Positions 39,070-47,197 of a DNA stretch of 64,000 bases are shown in pieces. The DNA is from Devosia chinhatensis. GTDB taxonomy: Bacteria; Pseudomonadota; Alphaproteobacteria; Rhizobiales; Devosiaceae. Where the stretch lies: the NCBI RefSeq assembly GCF_000969445.1, contig NZ_JZEY01000054.1, positions 1,364,001 to 1,428,000 of the forward strand, written 5' to 3'. Below the pieces are notes generated by a model. That model saw only the letters and a program-made list of their open reading frames with translations, had not been told where the DNA came from and made no database searches. The translations under genes and the position numbers were made by a program. Numbering within the stretch: position 1 is the first letter of the stretch; each line of letters begins with the position of its first letter.

Positions 39070-42000
39070 ACGCGAAGCGCACATCCGTAACCCCGTCCAG
39101 CGCCTTGATCCCTCCGGCGACCTCGGCCGTGACGGCATATTTGCCGGGAAGCTCGATTTCATATTCACGCGCCCCCCCGTCGCGGATGACGACAAAATTG
39201 ACCTTCCCGTTGCCGCCGCGTTTCAATTGTGCAGTCGTCGGCCCCAGCGCCTTGGCGTCGGCCATGAAGATCGTCAATTGCCGGTCCACGCGTTCCGCCA
39301 TTCCCTCTATGGGTTCTGCAGAGATCAAGCGCAGGCTGATGCCCTCCGCCCGCTCGTCGGCTCCAACTTGCAGAATGACCGAATTGCCCGGCTGCAGAAT
39401 CGAGCCGAATTCATTGATCTGCTCGGAAAAGGCGATGCATTCGAACGTCCCGCTTTGATCGGACAGGGTCAGGATCATCATGGGCGTGCCCTTGCGGGTG
39501 CGCCGGTCGTTTCGAGAAGAAATGGTTCCGGCCAATCGCCCTGCCCCGGCGCCGTCCTTCACCGCCCTCTCGAAATCGCTCCACCGCTGCACTCGCAGCT
39601 TTTCGAACATGTCGGCATAGGCATCGAGCGGATGTGCCGACAGATGGAAGCCGATTGCTGACAATTCCCGATCGGCGCGCTCGGTAGAGTTCCAGACCGC
39701 CACGCCCGTCGGCAGGCGGAACGGCTCTTCTTCGACGCTATCGAACATGGACACCTGTCCGCTGGACCGATCTGCCGTTAGCGATTGCGCCGTGGCGATC
39801 ACCGATTCCACGGCCGCAAACGCCACTTCCCGACGCGGCGCCAGCGCGTCAAAAGCGCCTGCATTGACGAGGGTCTCGAGCGTACGCTTATTCAGCACGC
39901 GCGGATCCACCCGCCGCGCGAAGTCACCCAGATCCTTGAATGGCACATCGCCGCGCACCTCGACGATATGCTCCGCCATCGCTCGACCGACACCCTTGAC
40001 CGCCGAAAGACCATAATGAATGCGGTCTTCCTTGACGGAAAAAACGACTTCCGAGCGGTTGACGCAGGGCGGCACGACCTCGATTTTTTTCTTGCCGGCC
40101 TCGCGCCGGAAGTCGGACAGCTTGTCCGTCTGCGCCATGTCGAGCGTCATGGACGCCGCATAGAACTCGTGCGGGAAATGCTCCTTGAGATAAGCGGTCT
40201 GGTAGGAAACCCAGGCATAGGCGGCCGCGTGGCTCTTGTTGAAGCCGTAATTGGCGAACTTGGCCAGAAGATCGAAGATTTCGTCGGCCAGCGCCTCGCT
40301 CACGCCGTTGGGGCCTGATCCTTCTCGGAAGCGGATGCGCTGGTTGTCCATCTCCGCCTTGATCTTCTTACCCATGGCGCGTCGCAGCATGTCGGCCTCG
40401 CCGAGCGAATAGCCCGACAGGAGTTGGGCAATCTGCATCACCTGCTCCTGATAGACGATGATGCCATAGGTTTCGTCGAGCACGGTCGACAAGGCAGGGT
40501 GAGGATAGCTCACGTCCTCGGTGCCGTGCTTGCGATTGATGAAGCTCGGGATGTTGTCCATCGGGCCCGGCCGATAGAGAGCATTCATGGCGATAAGGTC
40601 TTCGATACGGTCGGGCTTGAGCTCCATCAAGGCCCGGCGCATGCCCGCAGATTCAAACTGGAAGATGCCGTAGGTGTCGCCACGCGCGTAGAGCTTGTAG
40701 GTGGCCGCATCGTCGATCGGGATCGCGTCGATATCGAGTGCAATGCCCCTGTTCTTCACCATGTCCACGGCATAGCGGATCGTGGTCAGCGTCTTGAGGC
40801 CGAGGAAATCGAATTTGACGAGGCCGGCCGGCTCGACCCATTTGAGATTGTACTGCGTCACCGGCATATCGGAGCGCGGATCGCGATAGAGCGGCAGCAA
40901 TTCCTGAAGGGGCCGATCCCCGATCACGATGCCCGCGGCGTGGGTCGAGGCATGGCGGAACAGTCCCTCGAGCGCCTGGGCGATCTCGACCAGTTGAGCG
41001 ACGGTCTCGTCCTCGTCCACCATCTGCTTGAACTGCGGCACTTCCTTGAGCGTCCGCTCAACCGACCAGGGATCGGCCGGGTTGGCGGGCACGAGCTTAC
41101 AGATGCGATCCACCTGGCCATACGGCATCTGCAGGACACGTCCCACGTCGCGGAGGACGGCGCGGGCCTGCAACGTTCCGAAGGTGATGATCTGCGCGAC
41201 CTGGCTGGACCCATACTTGTCCTGAACATAGTCGATGACCTCTTCGCGCCGGTCCTGGCAGAAGTCGATGTCGAAGTCGGGCATCGATACGCGTTCGGGA
41301 TTGAGAAATCGCTCGAACAGCAGATTGTACCGAAGAGGGTCGAGGTCAGTGATCGTCGTTGCATAGGCCACAAGCGAGCCGGCACCAGAGCCGCGACCTG
41401 GACCTACGGGAATATCATGCGCCTTTGCCCACTGGATGAAGTCGGCAACGATAAGGAAGTAACCGGGGAACTTCATCTTCTCGATGATGTTAAGCTCGAA
41501 GTCGAGCCGTTCACGGTATTCGGCTTCCGTCTTGCCCGGCGCAATACCGGTTACTTGAAGCCGCTTGTCGAGTCCTTCTGTGGCGATCCGGCGCAATTCT
41601 GCGCCTTCCGCTGCCACGACCTCGTCTTCCGTTGCGTGCGATCCGGCCGCGAATTTGGGCAGGATCGGCCCACGCGTCCGTGGTCGGTAGGCGATGCGCT
41701 GGGCAATCTCGATAGTGGAATCGAGGGCTTCGGGCAGGTCCGAGAAAAGCGCCACCATTTCGGCGCGAGACTTGAAATAGTACTGGTCGCCCAACTTGCG
41801 GCGTTCTGTCTGGGCGAGCACGGAACCGCCAGCGATGGCGAGGAGTGCATCATGCGCCTCGAACTGGGCAGCGCTCTTGAAGAATGGCTCGTTGGTCGCG
41901 ACCAGCGGAATGCCTTTGCGATAAGCATAATCCACGAGCCGCGGTTCTACGGCTGCTTCCATTGGCCGGCCATGCCGCTGCAGTTCGATATAGAAGCGGT

Positions 42001-42523
42001 CTCCGAAGATCTCGGCAAGCCTGTCGAGCCGTCGCAGGGCATTGGCATCCTGCCCTTGGGCAAAGGGCATGTCGATAGCGCCCTCCGGTCCGCCGGACAA
42101 ACAAATGATGCCGCTCAGGCTGTCACGGCTCATCCAGTCGAGATTGACACGGGCCAGTCCGTCCTCGCTTTCGAGATAAGCGCGGGACACAAGTTGCGAC
42201 AGGTTTGAGAAACCGTGCTCGGACTGCGCCATCAGCACGATGCTGGACTTGCCCGTCCACGCCATATGCCCGCGTTCACTCAGGCGCTCTTCGTGTGCGG
42301 CAAAATCAACAGGGATTTCAACGCCGATCAGCGGCTGAATGCCCTTCTTGGTCGCCTTCTCGGAAAACTCAAGCGCCCCGAACAGATTGTTTGTATCGGC
42401 AATGCCCAAGGCAGGCTGCTCATCCTCGGCGGCCATCTTCAATATGGCTTCGAGTTGAAGAGCTCCCTCTAGAAGGGAAAATGCAGAATGGACGTGAAGG
42501 TGAATAAAGCCGGGGCCGTGCAT
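39068..42523 (-). CDS. dnaE: DNA polymerase III subunit alpha
   Basis: DnaE is the replicative polymerase. The 1151 residues have the N-terminal PHP domain (HLHVHSAFSLLEGA at about residues 8-21), the polymerase palm with catalytic aspartates in MPDFDIDFCQDRR near 415, the finger and tandem HhH region around 830-900, and a C-terminal OB fold. Two ATGs are possible; I use 42521-42523, with AGGAG 6 nt upstream. This is the main alphaproteobacterial DnaE1, not the mutagenic DnaE2 that goes with imuAB. A small gene under a LexA box lies 73 bp upstream on the same strand. Confidence 0.97.
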   Translation of the reverse strand: MHGPGFIHLHVHSAFSLLEGALQLEAILKMAAEDEQPALGIADTNNLFGALEFSEKATKKGIQPLIGVEIPVDFAAHEERLSERGHMAWTGKSSIVLMAQSEHGFSNLSQLVSRAYLESEDGLARVNLDWMSRDSLSGIICLSGGPEGAIDMPFAQGQDANALRRLDRLAEIFGDRFYIELQRHGRPMEAAVEPRLVDYAYRKGIPLVATNEPFFKSAAQFEAHDALLAIAGGSVLAQTERRKLGDQYYFKSRAEMVALFSDLPEALDSTIEIAQRIAYRPRTRGPILPKFAAGSHATEDEVVAAEGAELRRIATEGLDKRLQVTGIAPGKTEAEYRERLDFELNIIEKMKFPGYFLIVADFIQWAKAHDIPVGPGRGSGAGSLVAYATTITDLDPLRYNLLFERFLNPERVSMPDFDIDFCQDRREEVIDYVQDKYGSSQVAQIITFGTLQARAVLRDVGRVLQMPYGQVDRICKLVPANPADPWSVERTLKEVPQFKQMVDEDETVAQLVEIAQALEGLFRHASTHAAGIVIGDRPLQELLPLYRDPRSDMPVTQYNLKWVEPAGLVKFDFLGLKTLTTIRYAVDMVKNRGIALDIDAIPIDDAATYKLYARGDTYGIFQFESAGMRRALMELKPDRIEDLIAMNALYRPGPMDNIPSFINRKHGTEDVSYPHPALSTVLDETYGIIVYQEQVMQIAQLLSGYSLGEADMLRRAMGKKIKAEMDNQRIRFREGSGPNGVSEALADEIFDLLAKFANYGFNKSHAAAYAWVSYQTAYLKEHFPHEFYAASMTLDMAQTDKLSDFRREAGKKKIEVVPPCVNRSEVVFSVKEDRIHYGLSAVKGVGRAMAEHIVEVRGDVPFKDLGDFARRVDPRVLNKRTLETLVNAGAFDALAPRREVAFAAVESVIATAQSLTADRSSGQVSMFDSVEEEPFRLPTGVAVWNSTERADRELSAIGFHLSAHPLDAYADMFEKLRVQRWSDFERAVKDGAGAGRLAGTISSRNDRRTRKGTPMMILTLSDQSGTFECIAFSEQINEFGSILQPGNSVILQVGADERAEGISLRLISAEPIEGMAERVDRQLTIFMADAKALGPTTAQLKRGGNGKVNFVVIRDGGAREYEIELPGKYAVTAEVAGGIKALDGVTDVRFA

Positions 42524-42541
42524 GAGCATCTCCTGCTCCGA

Positions 42542-42578
42542 CTCTGTGGTACCCACTCCCTCAGGTCAAACCACAGAG
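42542..42578 (-). promoter_or_regulatory. Inverted repeat in the dnaE leader
   Basis: CTCTGTGGT (42542-42550) and ACCACAGAG (42570-42578) form a perfect 9-bp stem with a 19-nt loop, between the stop of the 32-residue gene and the dnaE ribosome binding site. It has no T-run, so it could attenuate read-through rather than end it. Confidence 0.5.
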
Positions 42579-42596
42579 CGTTCAATCCACAACCGA

Positions 42597-42695
42597 TCAC
42601 ATCAGCTTGGTCAGGATGTCCATCCAGGTCAGCGAACCGAAGGTGAAGACACCCAAGGTCACGAAAGCGGCGAAGTCCTTGGCAAAATCGAGCAT
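42597..42695 (-). CDS. Candidate SOS-induced small membrane protein, 32 aa
   Basis: An ATG at 42693-42695, preceded by AAAGGAG at a suitable distance, opens a 32-codon frame ending in TGA at 42597. The peptide starts MLDFAKDFAAFV, has one continuous hydrophobic stretch of about 17 residues (FVTLGVFTFGSLTW), and ends MDILTKLM. This is the size and layout of a single-pass small membrane protein. The promoter directly upstream carries a perfect LexA box in its spacer. I know no named family for it. Caulobacter SidA is a 29-residue SOS-induced inner-membrane division inhibitor; the parallel is one of design and regulation, not shown homology. Confidence 0.72.
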   Translation of the reverse strand: MLDFAKDFAAFVTLGVFTFGSLTWMDILTKLM

Positions 42696-42722
42696 CTCTG
42701 TCTCCTTTGTTTCTGTATTGTT

Positions 42723-42751
42723 CTTATATGTTCCTTGTTTGTTCCTGTCCA
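42723..42751 (-). promoter_or_regulatory. Sigma-70-type promoter of the 32-aa gene
   Basis: On the minus strand TGGACA (42746-42751) and TATAAG (42723-42728) are spaced by exactly 17 bp. Transcription would begin near 42715, giving a leader of about 20 nt. Confidence 0.75.
42730..42744. promoter_or_regulatory. LexA box within the promoter spacer
   Basis: GTTC (42730-42733), seven bases, GTTC (42741-42744): an exact match to the motif also found before lexA. It lies entirely between the -35 and -10 elements, where LexA would block RNA polymerase. A third GTTC half-site sits at 42720-42723. Confidence 0.85.
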
Positions 42752-43077
42752 CCTGGGAACATTGGTGAAACCGGGGACGGAGGTTAATTGGTTAGGAAAG
42801 CGTTAGGAAAAGTCTCTGCCGCATTAGGACTCGCACCGCACAACATTGCGGGCAATGACTGGTGCGGCCTCACCCTATCAAGGGTGTTGTGACCGCCGCC
42901 ACGCCTTGGGCAAAGACGCTTCTCTTGCTTGTGGTTCAAAACTTTCAGCGCGCAGCCGGAATTTTTCGCAAGACCTTGCAGCCTTACGTATGCCCTTTGC
43001 ATCGGGAAGCTTCCCGAATGGTCATCGGGGCGTGCGTGTTCAATGCCGCGATCAATGAGCGTGCGGAACGACTTTGG
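42752..43077. other. Gap between lolD and the small SOS gene, with a palindrome
   Basis: These 326 bp hold no supported gene. A perfect 16-nt palindrome, TCGGGAAGCTTCCCGA, is at 43002-43017. The sequence near 42778-42815 is A/T-richer than its surroundings. No terminator with a T-run follows lolD. Confidence 0.4.
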
Positions 43078-43764
43078 TCAGAGCGTGTGCGGTACCACAA
43101 GACCACCCTTGATCGTCACGATGCGATCGGCACGCCTGGCAAGGTCATAATTGTGGGTAGCGATCAGAGCTGCAGCGCCTTCATTGCGGATAAGAGCCTT
43201 CAGAGCCTCGAAGACGCGGTCGCTGGTCTCGGGATCGAGATTGCCGGTCGGCTCGTCGGCGAGGATGACCCGCGGATGATTGGCCGCGGCGCGGGCAATG
43301 GCGATACGTTGCTGCTCGCCGCCGGATAACTCGGCCGGCCTGTGGGCAGCCCTGGAGGCAACGCCCAGGAGGTCAAGCAATTCCAACGCCCGAAGTTCGG
43401 CCTGCTTGCCGTCCTTGCCCGCGATCAGTTGCGGCATCACAACGTTTTCGAGTGCGGTAAATTCCGGCAGCAGGTGATGGAACTGATAGACATAGCCGAC
43501 AGTCGAGCGCCGCAATTGGGTCCGCCCCCGATCGTTGAGCTTACTGGTCGGCTGGCCGACAATCTCGATCTCGCCCGATTGGGGCGATTCCAGCAAACCA
43601 CAAAGATGCAAGAGCGTGGACTTGCCGGCGCCGGACGGCGCCACAAGCGCGACCATCTCGCCACTTTCTACCGTCAGGTCGGCAGCCTCGAGAACGCGAA
43701 CCATCCGTTCGCCTTCGCCGTAATGACGATGTACGCCTGCCAGGCGGAGATGGGGCTTATTCAT
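43078..43764 (-). CDS. lolD: Lipoprotein-releasing ABC transporter ATPase
   Basis: LolD powers release of outer-membrane lipoproteins from the inner membrane to LolA. The 228 residues have the Walker [10 protein letters not shown] near 45, a Q-loop, the signature LSGGEQQR near 147, Walker [10 protein letters not shown], and the switch His in ATHNYDLA. It belongs to the MacB/LolD class. Its start overlaps the end of lolC by 8 nt. Confidence 0.96.
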   Translation of the reverse strand: MNKPHLRLAGVHRHYGEGERMVRVLEAADLTVESGEMVALVAPSGAGKSTLLHLCGLLESPQSGEIEIVGQPTSKLNDRGRTQLRRSTVGYVYQFHHLLPEFTALENVVMPQLIAGKDGKQAELRALELLDLLGVASRAAHRPAELSGGEQQRIAIARAAANHPRVILADEPTGNLDPETSDRVFEALKALIRNEGAAALIATHNYDLARRADRIVTIKGGLVVPHTL

Positions 43765-45127
43765 AGCGCAGGGCCTCTACCGGATCATATTGGGCAGCGC
43801 GCCACGCCGGATAAAGCGTTGCCAGGAAACTCAGACCCAGAGCCATTGACACTACAACGGTCACTTCCACCGCATCAACACGGCTAGGGAGTGACGAGAG
43901 AAAGAACACCTCGGGCGGAAACAGCGTGACGCCGAGGAAATTCGAGATCGAAGCGCGGATGGCTTCCGCATTAGAGGCGATGATGAGCCCCAGCACGAAG
44001 CCTACTAAGGTGCCGATGACCCCAATCGCCGTTCCGGTGATCGAGAAAATCCGCATGATCGAGCCGCGTGTCGCGCCCATGGTACGCAAGACGGCGATAT
44101 CGGCGCTCTTGTCTTTCACGAGCATGATGAGGCTGGAAATGATGTTGAACGCGGCGACAAGGATGATCATGGACAGGATGGTGAACATCACGACCCGCTC
44201 GACCTGAAGGGCCGAGAAGAAAGTCTGGTTGCGTTCCTGCCAGGAGGTCAGGATCAGAGGACGTACGCCCGATGCGGCTTGCAGGCGCTCGCGCATCACC
44301 CCGACTGCATCGGGATCGGTAATAAAAATTTCCGCCGCCGATGCCCGCGGAATGCGCTGATAGGCGGCGTCGATTTCCGCGTCTGTCGCAAGCGGATCGA
44401 GCGGCCCCATACCGGGCTTGAGAACCTCGTCCACGAGCTTGAAATAATCCTGCGCCGGCTCGAGCGGCATGTACATGAAGTACGAGTCGAACTCGACCAT
44501 GCCCAAGTTGAAGATGGCATTGACGGGATACGAACGGATCTGCGGCGTCGATCCAAAGGGCGTCATCGTGCCTTCGGGATTGATGATTTGAACTTGATCG
44601 CCGATCCCCACACCCAGGGTCTGGGCTAGCCGATAACCGATCGCAACACCACGGCTCTGGTCCCACTGGTCGAACCCGCCCTGCTCTGCACCATTATACA
44701 GCAAGGTCAGCTTACGCAGGTTCTCTTCATCCATCCCACGCACAGTCACGCCGGACGAACTGCCCTGCCCTGAGGCCAGCACCTGGCCCTCGACGAAATA
44801 GACCGCAAAACGGACACCATCCACCTCCTCGAGCGCCGCGACCGTTTCCTTGTAATCGGTGAACTGGCTTTCGATCGGATAGGCAGTGAAGTGCCCATTG
44901 AGACCAAGAATTTTGTCCAGCAATTCGCCACGAAAGCCATTCATTACCGACATCACGACGATCAGCGTTGCTACGCCGATTGCCACACCAACCATGGTCA
45001 GGCTGGCAATGACGGAAATGAAGGCCTCTTTGCGCCGGGCGCGTAGATAGCGTCCGGCGATCATCCACTCGAACCGGGCGAAAGGTCGTGTCCGGCTCGC
45101 CGGGGCGTCTTGCGTGCTAAGGGTCAA
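43757..45127 (-). CDS. lolC: Lipoprotein-releasing ABC transporter permease LolC/LolE
   Basis: This inner-membrane permease extracts mature lipoproteins together with LolD. The 456 residues have one N-terminal helix (about 30-62), a large periplasmic domain (about 65-310), and three C-terminal helices of the FtsX type ending at [10 protein letters not shown]. Alphaproteobacteria have one such permease, which works as a homodimer. The likely start is a TTG at 45125-45127 overlapping the proS stop (TTGA), since [19 protein letters not shown] is the conserved N-terminus and no ATG precedes it. Confidence 0.94.
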   Translation of the reverse strand: MTLSTQDAPASRTRPFARFEWMIAGRYLRARRKEAFISVIASLTMVGVAIGVATLIVVMSVMNGFRGELLDKILGLNGHFTAYPIESQFTDYKETVAALEEVDGVRFAVYFVEGQVLASGQGSSSGVTVRGMDEENLRKLTLLYNGAEQGGFDQWDQSRGVAIGYRLAQTLGVGIGDQVQIINPEGTMTPFGSTPQIRSYPVNAIFNLGMVEFDSYFMYMPLEPAQDYFKLVDEVLKPGMGPLDPLATDAEIDAAYQRIPRASAAEIFITDPDAVGVMRERLQAASGVRPLILTSWQERNQTFFSALQVERVVMFTILSMIILVAAFNIISSLIMLVKDKSADIAVLRTMGATRGSIMRIFSITGTAIGVIGTLVGFVLGLIIASNAEAIRASISNFLGVTLFPPEVFFLSSLPSRVDAVEVTVVVSMALGLSFLATLYPAWRAAQYDPVEALRYE

Positions 45128-46473
45128 ATGTCGGTCATCCGCTGAGGTTCTATCAGGCTCCTGAGGCGCTCGACGGCCCCCGAAAGCGGCAACGTTTCGC
45201 GCTCTCCGGTTTTGCGATGCTTGATCTCGACTTCGCCCGATTTAAGGCCACGCGGCCCCACGATCAGTTGATAAGGAATGCCGACAAGATCGGCCGTCGC
45301 AAACTTGCTGCCGGCGGGCTGGTCTCGATCGTCGTACAGCATGTCGAGACCGGCGCCGGACAGCTGCTCGTAAAGCGCGTCACAAGCAGCGTCGGTGTCG
45401 GCATCACCCGCTTTGAGATTGATCAGCACCGCTTCGAATGGGGCAACCGGAACGGGCCAGACAATGCCGTTCTCATCATGGCTAGCCTCGATGATCGCGG
45501 GAACTACGCGCGTCGGCCCGATGCCGTAGGAGCCCATATGGACGGGCGTATCCTTGCCGTCGGCACCGGTGACATTGGCCTTCATCGGCTCGGAATACTT
45601 CGTTCCGAAGTAGAAGATGTGGCCAACTTCGATGCCGCGCGCCTTGAGCTGGTTGTCGGCCGGCACGGCCTCGCGGAAGGCCTCTTCGGTCGTCATCTCG
45701 TCGGTAGCGGCAAAGAGCGAAGTCCAATCCCTAAAAATCGGCTCAAGGTCGCCGAAGAAATCGGTGTCGGCGCCGGGAACGGGTTTGTCGAGCAGGTCCT
45801 TGTCCAGGAAAACCTCGCTCTCGCCTGTATCCGCCAGCACGTGGAATTCGTAGGACAGGTTGCCACCGATCGGGCCGGTATCAGCACGCATTGGTACGCC
45901 GACCAGGCCCATGCGCTTGAAAGTGCGAAGATAGGCCACGAACATGCGCTGGAAGGCCTTCACGGCCGCGGCTTCATCGAGATCGAAGGAATAGGCATCC
46001 TTCATCAGGAACTCGCGGCTGCGCATGGTGCCGAAGCGCGGGCGCACCTCGTCGCGGAACTTCCATTGGATATGATAGAGGTTGAGCGGCAGGTCCTTAT
46101 AGGACTTCACATAGGTCCGAAAGATATCGGTAATCATCTCCTCATTGGTCGGACCATAGAGGAATTCGCGCTCGTGCCGATCCTCGATGCGCAGCATCTC
46201 TTTGCCATAGGCCTCATACCGGCCAGACTCGCGCCAAAGGTCTGCAGACTGGATCGTCGGCATCAGCAGCTGCACCGCGCCGGCGCGGTTCTGCTCCTGC
46301 TCGATGATCTTCTGCACCTTCATCAGCACCTTGTAGCCGATGGGCAGCCACGAATAGAGGCCCGAAGCCTGCTGGCGGATCATGCCAGCGCGCAGCATAA
46401 GCCGATGCGAAACGATCTCGGCTTCCTTGGGCACATCGCGCAGCACCGGCAGGAAATATCTCGAAAGACGCAT
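45124..46473 (-). CDS. proS: Proline--tRNA ligase, short alphaproteobacterial type
   Basis: ProS charges tRNA(Pro). The 449 residues are the short bacterial form that lacks the editing insertion: class II motif 1 around [18 protein letters not shown], motif 2 [21 protein letters not shown], motif 3 [13 protein letters not shown], and a C-terminal anticodon domain. I start at the ATG at 46471-46473 ([12 protein letters not shown]) with TGGAG upstream. proS-lolC-lolD is a conserved transcript order in Rhizobiales. Confidence 0.97.
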   Translation of the reverse strand: MRLSRYFLPVLRDVPKEAEIVSHRLMLRAGMIRQQASGLYSWLPIGYKVLMKVQKIIEQEQNRAGAVQLLMPTIQSADLWRESGRYEAYGKEMLRIEDRHEREFLYGPTNEEMITDIFRTYVKSYKDLPLNLYHIQWKFRDEVRPRFGTMRSREFLMKDAYSFDLDEAAAVKAFQRMFVAYLRTFKRMGLVGVPMRADTGPIGGNLSYEFHVLADTGESEVFLDKDLLDKPVPGADTDFFGDLEPIFRDWTSLFAATDEMTTEEAFREAVPADNQLKARGIEVGHIFYFGTKYSEPMKANVTGADGKDTPVHMGSYGIGPTRVVPAIIEASHDENGIVWPVPVAPFEAVLINLKAGDADTDAACDALYEQLSGAGLDMLYDDRDQPAGSKFATADLVGIPYQLIVGPRGLKSGEVEIKHRKTGERETLPLSGAVERLRSLIEPQRMTDI

Positions 46474-46546
46474 GGGAACTCCACAAAACAGGTGCTTCGA
46501 CTCGTGACGACAGTTGATGCCCACTCAAATCCTAACCGTCCATTCG

Positions 46547-46562
46547 ATGCAAGCATGCAAGC
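46547..46562. repeat. Short tandem repeat upstream of proS
   Basis: ATGCAAGC occurs twice in tandem (46547-46554 and 46555-46562), followed by a partial third copy, TATGCAG. It could be part of the proS promoter region. Confidence 0.5.
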
Positions 46563-46610
46563 TATGCAGAATCTACTTGGCAGACCCAAAAAGTGTTGTT
46601 AGGGTCCGGG

Positions 46611-46705
46611 CCAATAAAACAAAGGCGGCCCAAACCGCCGGACGTCGACAACGTCAAGGGAGGAGCATTGGCTGCCGCTTTGTAGCGCGCCTAAGACCAA
46701 TGTAT
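46611..46705 (-). ncRNA. Candidate small RNA with exposed CCUCCC motif
   Basis: The 371-bp gap between proS and the DUF1467 gene holds no protein gene. Read on the minus strand it folds as follows: a hairpin closed by CATTGG/CCAATG (46697-46702 with 46666-46671) with an inner CGCT/AGCG; an unpaired CTCCTCCCTT (46656-46665) resembling an anti-Shine-Dalgarno; a small stem GACGT/ACGTC; and a terminator GGCGG/CCGCC followed by TTTGTTTT. This architecture is like known Rhizobiales trans-acting small RNAs such as mmgR (alpha-r8), but I cannot confirm membership. Its promoter is not clear, and the opposite strand also ends in a terminator. Confidence 0.5.
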
Positions 46706-46724
46706 TGTCGAACAAACTCAATTC

Positions 46725-46752
46725 AGCGGGGCCTTCGAGCCCCGCTTTTTTG
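46725..46752 (+). terminator. Rho-independent terminator on the plus strand, no gene before it
   Basis: AGCGGGGC (46725-46732) pairs with GCCCCGCT (46739-46746), followed by a run of six T. No plus-strand gene precedes it, but TTGGCA (46577-46582), 17 bp, then TAGGGT (46600-46605) could be a promoter for a plus-strand RNA of about 145 nt. Confidence 0.75.
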
Positions 46753-46844
46753 TTTTGGATCAACCAGCTATTGCCTTGTCCGAAGGCTTTTCCTGAGACG
46801 CTGTTCATACAGCGTAGCCTGATGGCAAAGAACGCTCAGGCAGG

Positions 46845-47096
46845 TCAGCGATTCCAGTATTGATAGAGTGTCTCGTTGGAGAGGCCCCAAAGCAGCAGCG
46901 CCGTGAACACCACTGACAGGCCGGTTGCCAGCAGCAGTTTGTACAACAGCCTCGGCTTCAGCGGTGCGCCAGGATCGGAACCTGCCACGATCTCGGCACC
47001 GGCCTCATGATGACTTTGATTGCCGATTGGCAGCACCATGACGAAGGTGAGCCACCAGACAACGAAATAAACCGCGATGATCGAAGCAATTTGCAT
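46845..47096 (-). CDS. DUF1467-family small inner-membrane protein
   Basis: The 83 residues have two hydrophobic helices, one at about 5-25 (IIAVYFVVWWLTFVMVLPIG) and one at about 53-72, with an acidic/polar loop containing NQSHHEAG and GAPLKPRLLYK. This is the DUF1467 pattern, commonly found near proS in Rhizobiales. The function is unknown. It lies after rnj on the same strand. In relatives a methylmalonyl-CoA epimerase gene often lies between them; here only 101 bp do. Confidence 0.85.
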   Translation of the reverse strand: MQIASIIAVYFVVWWLTFVMVLPIGNQSHHEAGAEIVAGSDPGAPLKPRLLYKLLLATGLSVVFTALLLWGLSNETLYQYWNR

Positions 47097-47160
47097 ATTG
47101 CCTTCTTAGCCGTCACAGGCCGCTAGCGGAAGCAGCCAACGTGTCGCGGGTAGCAGGCCG

Positions 47161-47179
47161 CCCCGGCAAGATGCCGGGG
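47161..47179. terminator. Hairpin between rnj and the DUF1467 gene
   Basis: CCCCGGCA (47161-47168) and TGCCGGGG (47172-47179) form a perfect 8-bp stem with a 3-nt loop, 19 nt after the rnj stop. No T-run follows. Confidence 0.5.
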
Positions 47180-47197
47180 CAGATGCGAGACCCCATA

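Noticed and set aside
42720..42733. GTTC-N6-GTTC next to the LexA box as a second box
   Set aside because: The spacing is 6, not 7, so it is noted only as an extra half-site.
46514..46822. A 102-codon plus-strand frame over the small-RNA candidate
   Set aside because: It crosses a strong rho-independent terminator, and its composition is Arg/Cys-rich with no domain.
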